Source of the DNA: Cryptomeria japonica
Taxonomy: Eukaryota; Streptophyta; Pinopsida; Cupressales; Cupressaceae
Assembly (NCBI RefSeq): GCF_030272615.1
Contig: NC_081413.1
Coordinates: 330,183,802-330,245,801 of the forward strand
Direction: 5' to 3'
Length of the DNA stretch: 62,000 nucleotides
Within the stretch, counting starts at the first letter, position 1, and each line of letters starts with the position of its first letter. Positions 57,359 to 62,000 of this stretch are shown piece after piece. The notes beneath the pieces were generated by a model. The model searched no databases. It saw nothing but the letters and a program-made list of their open reading frames with translations, and was not told where the DNA came from. The position numbers and the translations under genes are program-made.

Positions 57359-58474
57359 TGTGTGGGTGAAAAAGGGGTTGTAGCTGCAAGCACAACACTT
57401 CAATTAAGTCATTACATGTATGGTTAGTAAATAATAATCAATCAATAATAAACCATAACAAAGCGACTAATTGTCTTCTAAAAGATGCGAGTATAAGATT
57501 GCTCTCAGATTTTTTTATAAGCAATACCAGTGACTAGACTACACCAAGACGAAGGATTTAATCTATATGATATTAACTATATGGATGCAAAATGGATGAA
57601 TCATTCAAGCAATAATCAATTCAAGCAATATGGATTCAAGCAATATGGATGCAAATAATCTAAAAAAGCACAATGATCTTCAATGACTCTAGAGCGAAAT
57701 AATAATCTCCAAGCGTGTTTTCAAAAATCTCTGGGGTAAATTGGAATGAGAGTTGAAGACTGAATTTATAGAGAATTACAAAAAAACTCAATTTAGGATT
57801 AATTGAAAATAATTGAGAAATCAGGTTTAGTTAACCTTGAGATAGATTCCAATTATAGCTTAATTGAAATGCATTCAAATTAGAAGTTCAAGTTGCATTG
57901 GAAATAATATTAAATTAATTCCATGCACTTGTGATAAAAATAGATAATTCTTTTATTTATTCAAGAAAAGAGTCTTTTCAATGCAACTGAACTTCTTTTT
58001 CTAAAAAGCCTTTAGTTCCAATTTTAGAGAATAATTCAACTAATTCAATTTAATTGCTTTTCTGATTTCAAGTTCTAAATTTAGAAAAAGAAATAATATC
58101 TCAAGTTTGATTTCTCTCGCAATTCAATTTTTTTATTTTATTTCAATTCAAATCTTGTTTTGTAATTAATTCCTCTTTTCTAATAAATTAATTCCTTTTG
58201 CATGATTAAATGACAAATTTATTAATTAATTAAATATGCAAGGATATTTAATAAATTAAAATAGGATAATTGATCAAAATATATTCTTGGAAATGATTCA
58301 ATTAATTAAATAAATATTTAATTAATATTGAGTAATTGATTTGCCATGTGATATTTGATGATTAAAGAATTAATAATGTGCTCAAGGTTGATTTAATTGC
58401 CTTTGGTTAGGACCTTGGTGATGTTGTCGAGATTGGGGGCCCATGGTTTAGATGAGCATTTTTAGGCTATTACA
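57359..58474 (-). repeat. 5' LTR of element F
   Basis: Plus strand TGTGTGGGTG to GGCTATTACA, 1116 bp. Differs from 41191-42315 by few substitutions and short indels (for example GCGTGATA absent after AGCGAAAT). Confidence 0.97.
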
Positions 58475-58479
58475 GGTAG
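58475..58479. repeat. Target-site duplication of element F, right copy (ggtag)
   Basis: GGTAG, identical to 41186-41190. Confidence 0.97.
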
Positions 58480-58832
58480 CTCCTAATAGGGCTGGGTCCT
58501 AATAGGCCTTATTGTATAGCTCTTAACCAGGCTAAAACACTCTTAACCGGGTGTACCCCTAATAGGGTGTTGTATGACCTTAACCAGTCAGATCTCTATA
58601 CTACAAAAGTTGATCTTTGTGGGTAGTAATTGCCACCGTGGTTTTTCCCATTTAGGTTTCCACGTGAAAAATCATTGTGTTATGATTTGCATGCTTTGTT
58701 GGATGTTTGCTTATGTGGTTATATTTCTTGCATGCATATTGATTTTCAAGTTGGTGAAATTTGTTATCAGATCTATTAAGTTTTTGTTTGCACTAATTCA
58801 CCTCCCCCTCTTAGTGCCTTATAATTTTATCA
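58480..58832 (+). repeat. 3' LTR of element B, second part
   Basis: Continues the LTR broken at 41190: CTCCTAATAGGG, ACTCTTAACCGGGTG, the shared block near 58638-58664, CTCCCCCTC at 58802-58810, and the end TTTTATCA at 58832, as in the 5' LTR. Confidence 0.95.
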
Positions 58833-58837
58833 CAAAA
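58833..58837. repeat. Target-site duplication of element B, right copy (caaaa)
   Basis: CAAAA, identical to 6058-6062. Confidence 0.95.
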
Positions 58838-59200
58838 GTCTCGAGAATTATGGCTCAAAGATGGAGACAAAAACACTAAGTTTTTTCACATGTCAGCAAA
58901 ACTAAAGAGATCAACAACTACTATTTTTTCTATTGACGATTCAGTAACTGGGAACAAAATTACAAATTAGCAGAAGATCCAAGAGGAGGGTGTTCAATTT
59001 TTTTAAAATCTATTAGCAGCTACCCCTTCTCTCCATGCTGATGTAACTAAAGAAAATGAACTCCTAGATGTCATCCCATCCATCATATCCTCTCAAGACA
59101 ATCTATTCTTAATGAACCATTTACTCTTGAGGAAATTTATAAAGTAGTGTTTTCATTAGCTCTAGACAAAGCACTTGGACCAGATGCTTTTACTGCCCTT
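58838..59200 (+). pseudogene. LINE ORF2, start of the reverse transcriptase region
   Basis: Direct continuation of 5011-6062: KSRELWLKDGDKNTKFFH reads on from EEIYWKQ, the conserved stretch before the RT in plant LINEs. Then SAKLKRSTTTIFSIDD, and after frame changes EPFTLEEIYKVVFSLALDKA and LGPDAFTAL, where the next element cuts in at 59201. The RT core with its catalytic Asp residues would lie beyond element G, outside the window. Confidence 0.92.
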
Positions 59201-60415
59201 TGTAGCATGCTCAAATACACCATTGCTAAATAGGAAATAAGGATGATCACGAATCCTTAACTATCTAAGCAATTCAAAGATAAAACCAATAGAATAAATG
59301 CAAAATGGAATTAAACTAAGCAATATGAAACTCCCTATTATGCATCGTGGCTTCCATTGTCCTTCTAATCTCTGTGGTATGATGGCTCTCAGATATTGCA
59401 CTGGCAACCTGCAATTGACACAAAGATTCGAAGCTCGTGATCTAGAGGAATTGTGAGGTTTGAATGCACAATTTATAGATTTTTGGAGAAGATTGATTGA
59501 AAGGTGGAATAAAATGATCAAGAGGTGGAACTCATGTGAGCTCACATGCTGATTGATAGTTGAACTACTAACTTGGAGGTGAAACAGAATAGATTGAATA
59601 TATTAATTGAGTCAACTGATTGAGAAAAAGCTAACTGAAAGAAGAAAAAAAATGATTGGAAGAAATAAAGAAGATGACCAAGAGAACTAGAAGATGGAAA
59701 TAGAGATTGGAGAGATAAATGATTTAATTAATTAATTGATAAATTAATTAATTTAGCATGTGCTTGCACTTTAACTTAGAGTTTCAATTTAATCTTTGCA
59801 TGGAATTTATTTAAATAATTGAATTTATTTTAATTCAATTTAGCATTTGAATCTTTGCATGAAACTTGACTTTGATTTTCAATTTGGTTTTTGAAATCAT
59901 GCACATGTGTTTGAATTTGGAAGAAATTAGAAGAATATGAAATTAAATGAAATTAGAATTTGGGGATTTGGAATTGAAGAATTAATTAGTTAATTAAATA
60001 ATTTAAAAAAACTATTTAATTATGCTAGAAATGGACTTTAATTAAATAATAAAGATTATTTAAATTAAAAGATTAAATCACAATTAATTAAATAATAAAT
60101 ATTTAATTAATATTTAGAAGAGAGTTGAACGATTAGATGATTAGAGATAGAAATTGAGAATTAATTTATTTAAATAATAAAGATTATTTAAATTGGGGAA
60201 TTAATTAGAATTAATTAAATAATAAATATTTAATTAATATTTAGAAAATGGTTAAAATGTTTAAATGATGATAGAAATAGAAAATAGAATAATTAGTAAG
60301 ATGATGAGGAAATATGAAATTAGAAGAAATAGTTAATTAAATTAATTAAATAATTATTTAATCAATTAGAGGAATAATTAATACATGATCAATGAGACAT
60401 TCTTAGCTGTCTACA
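59201..60415 (-). repeat. 3' LTR of element G
   Basis: Plus strand TGTAGCATGC to GCTGTCTACA. AT-rich, with many AATTAATTAAATAAT runs. Only one LTR copy is in the window; the boundaries come from the LINE break and the polypurine tract. Confidence 0.85.
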
Positions 60416-60428
60416 TTTGCCCCTCTTT
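60416..60428 (-). promoter_or_regulatory. Polypurine tract of element G
   Basis: Reverse complement of TTTGCCCCTCTTT, identical to that of F at 42316-42328. Confidence 0.9.
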
Positions 60429-60674
60429 GAGACAATGTCGGAATGATATTGTTTCATAGAAAATGAAAAATTCTGCCCCAGTATGCCCCGGTACCACTAT
60501 ATAGTGTAAATATGCCCCCTTCGAAAAGGTGGTCGGAAAATTCAAAATTTGAGACCATGTTTTCGATATTAGTGTAATAAGCCATCGTGTGAAGTTTCGT
60601 GTGATTTCGAGATTGTTTGAGTAGGCTACAAGTTGTTTGAAGCTAACAGGGACCACGGGCATCAAGGTGTCAAA

Positions 60675-60700
60675 AAACCCTAGTTTTGATCTATAAATAG
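60675..60700 (+). promoter_or_regulatory. Promoter of the antisense gene in G: telobox plus TATA box
   Basis: AAACCCTAG at 60675-60683 and CTATAAATAG at 60691-60700, about 95 bp before the ATG at 60792. It parallels the promoter at 43399-43420 in F. Confidence 0.7.
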
Positions 60701-60791
60701 AGATTTTAGGTTTTCATTTGCTCATTTGGTAGTTGGTAAGTTCTTTGTTTTCTCTGTAAATCTTGTGCTTTCTTCTGAGTATTTGATCATC

Positions 60792-61418
60792 ATGGTTGGT
60801 TATAGAGCTCGATTGCACCTGTCTGACCGAGTACGTTCATATCAGAAACCTCCTAGGACTGGCAGCATGGTATTTTTTTAGTTTTTCCTTTGCATCACGC
60901 ATTAGCATATCGATTTTCACGCAAACGCCTTAAATATACCGCAATCGCTCATAGCAGTACACATTAGTGTAGAATGTACCACATTCATTCATATCATCAC
61001 GCATAAGTGTTTAATATTACGCATGCACTTATATCATTACACATTAGCTGTAAATGGCACACAAAAGCTATAAGTGTACCACATTAGTAGTAACTATCAT
61101 GCATTTGTTGTATGTGTAAATTTTTGTCCTGGATCTGAATTTTTTTTAATTTTTTAGTGATTTGATATCTGATACTTTCAACATTTTCTCGTTGTAAGAG
61201 AACATTCGAGTGCTATACTGCTGACAAAGCAGACCCAGTGGACTTGATCTTCGTGCTAACTTACTTGATGAGGAGATCGAGCATATCCGACAGCTCGGTT
61301 TAAATCATGTATTACACTTACCAGAGGTTATGGCCAATAGGGCCGTGATCACAACTTTGATAAAGCGGCGGCATTCCGAGACGTGTTCATTCCATCTTCC
61401 AACTGGGGAGGCATTCAT
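60792..61418 (+). pseudogene. Antisense plant mobile domain gene of element G, cut by element H
   Basis: Exon 1 (60792-60869) encodes 26 residues (MVGYRARLHLSDRVRS). A donor GTATTT follows. An acceptor is likely at 61157, 61198 or 61200. Exon 2 reads LDLRANLLDEEIEHIRQLGL, MANRAVITTLIKRRHSET and CSFHLPTGEAF, matching the PMD start (LVERFHSEHNTFHLPVGE in F). It stops where element H begins at 61419. One TGA lies near the exon 2 start (if 61201 is right). First-exon size and intron position agree with F. Confidence 0.7.
60890..61110. repeat. CACGCATTAG/ACACATTAG motif cluster in the G antisense intron
   Basis: Units include ATCACGCATTAGCATATC, GTACACATTAGTG, TACCACATTCATTCATATC, ATCACGCATAAGTG, ATTACGCATGCAC, ATTACACATTAGC, TACCACATTAGTAG and ATCATGCATTTG, spaced about 20-30 bp. 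They occupy the predicted intron as the TCGTACGA cluster does in F. Confidence 0.7.
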
Positions 61419-62000
61419 TGTTGGCAAATGCACACTCCAATGAGAAATTGTAGGTGATTGAAGGTTTTGTCATTGATGGCAAACTTGCAATCATATGATA
61501 CCAGCAAGACAGGATACCGACATCGGCAATGACAAACTCTACACCGACACACAAAACACTGGCAGTGAAAGGAAGGATACCGGCACCCTGGCCGACAAGA
61601 ATTTTGTTTATAATGTATTTTGTAATTAATTGTAAAATCATTGTAAGCCGACATGGCAAGTTGTAAAATGACTCATATATGTATGAGATCATTATAGAAC
61701 ATTTTGTAAGAAGGATATAGGCAAAATTATGCAGACCTAATATGTGAATTATAGGTTAAGGGTTTATGTATGTAGCAGAGCTTAAACCGGTATTGGATCT
61801 AGCATAGCAGATGCTAATCTGAAGCAGTACAAGGCATTGGATTAATATAATCCATTTTTGTAAGTCAGTGTGACTTCTTTTTTAATTGAGTAGTGAGCTC
61901 TAGGCACTTGGCCTTCCTGCATGTGTAGGCCCCTATTGTAAGAGTAATATTCCCTTATTGGCCAGTAAGCGAATATTGTGGGTCACAAATCCCACCGAGG
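61419..62000 (+). mobile_element. Element H: LTR of a Copia element of the E family, incomplete
   Basis: Starts TGTTGGCAAATGC and interrupts the PMD frame of G. Its inner part (GGCCTTCCTGCATGTGTAGG, then GGGTCACAAATCCCACCGAGG-like bases at the end) matches the reverse complement of the E LTR (CCTACACTTGCAGGAAGGC near 24470; CCACGGTGGG near 24403). So it is a diverged member of the E family in plus orientation. The shared Copia block begins just as the window ends. Confidence 0.8.

Larger units (their letters stand above)
41191..58474 (-). mobile_element. Element F: Ty3/Gypsy retrotransposon, Tat type, with antisense PMD gene
   Basis: 17.3 kb with LTRs 57359-58474 (5') and 41191-42315 (3') and GGTAG duplications. 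The minus-strand order is leader, gag, protease, G-patch-bearing linker, RT, RNase H, second archaeal-type RNase H, integrase, and then about 5 kb with a plus-strand plant mobile domain gene. Two RNase H domains and an antisense gene after integrase mark the Tat group (Tat/Retand/Ogre). All coding parts have stops. The two LTRs are still very similar, so the insertion is fairly recent. Confidence 0.95.
6063..58832 (+). mobile_element. Element B: non-canonical LTR element (gag-like + ORF2, no pol), host of C, E and F
   Basis: Flanked by CAAAA duplications and bounded by 1.18-kb LTRs (6063-7242; 40355-41190 plus 58480-58832). Its own DNA is 6063-8290, 23746-24162, 36452-41190 and 58480-58832, about 7.7 kb once the inserts C, E and F are removed. 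The primer site matches tRNA-iMet and the LTR ends look like Copia. The inside encodes a coiled-coil/zinc-knuckle protein and a long unknown ORF2. I see no protease, integrase or RT in its own DNA, so it is probably mobilised by another element. Element C has the same plan. Confidence 0.9.
59201..62000 (-). mobile_element. Element G: Ty3/Gypsy (Tat-like) retrotransposon, 3' part
   Basis: A 1215-bp LTR with polypurine tract AAAGAGGGGCAAA (minus strand), the same as in F, then an antisense gene whose readable part starts a plant mobile domain. The orientation is minus, so gag-pol lies beyond the window. It is inserted in the LINE after GPDAFTAL; the expected duplication (CCCTT) cannot be checked. 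Element H interrupts it at 61419. Confidence 0.85.

Noticed and set aside
1-62000. CRISPR arrays, tRNA or rRNA genes, bacterial operons
   Set aside because: None seen. The repeats are LTRs or degenerate arrays; tRNA-like matches are only the short primer sites.

Overview
This window is plant nuclear DNA made almost entirely of transposable elements. I found no host gene, tRNA, rRNA or CRISPR. The evidence for a plant is: Ty1/Copia elements primed by initiator tRNA-Met (TGGTATCAGAGC), Ty3/Gypsy elements of the Tat type with two RNase H domains, a plant mobile domain (PMD) antisense gene, a DUF4283-type LINE, and plant promoter motifs (telobox, E2F, site II). Long LTRs, deep nesting and heavy stop-codon decay suggest a large genome such as a conifer; that species-level guess is weak.

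The layout is a set of boxes inside boxes. I name the elements A to H plus one LINE. Element A (1-2239, +) is the 3' end of a Copia element. A LINE follows (2899-6062, +) and is cut open twice. The first cut, at 6062/58838, holds element B (6063-58832, +; TSD caaaa), and the LINE reading frame rejoins exactly across it. The second cut, at 59200, holds element G (59201 to the window end, - strand Gypsy/Tat), which is itself broken at 61419 by element H (+, same LTR family as E).

Element B, about 7.7 kb of its own DNA, holds three guests. C (8291-23745, -) is a relative of B that landed in B's gag-like gene. E (24163-36451, -) is a Copia element. F (41191-58474, -; TSD ggtag) is a 17.3-kb Gypsy/Tat element lying inside B's 3' LTR. 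Element C in turn holds D (11504-19216, -), a nearly complete Copia element that splits C's second ORF.

The most interesting content is non-canonical. (1) B and C share a structure with no recognisable pol: a coiled-coil protein with four zinc knuckles, then a long second ORF of unknown function, placed between Copia-like LTRs. (2) Copia element E carries a 925-codon open antisense ORF of unknown function between its RNase H and 3' LTR. It is preceded by a cluster of 22 TCGA sites in about 540 bp and by E2F and site II motifs. (3) Gypsy elements F and G carry antisense PMD genes, each with its own telobox, TATA box, short first exon and an intron packed with an element-specific degenerate motif (TCGTACGA-like in F, CACGCATTAG-like in G). 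In F the same motif also fills the gag leader. Extra genes driven by internal, cell-proliferation-type promoters thus recur in unrelated retrotransposons here.

Within each autonomous element the genes act in the usual way: Gag forms the particle, protease matures it, reverse transcriptase and RNase H copy the RNA from the tRNA primer site, and integrase inserts the copy. Most pol frames carry stops, often of the CGA-to-TGA kind, and are probably dead. B and C would need enzymes from another element.
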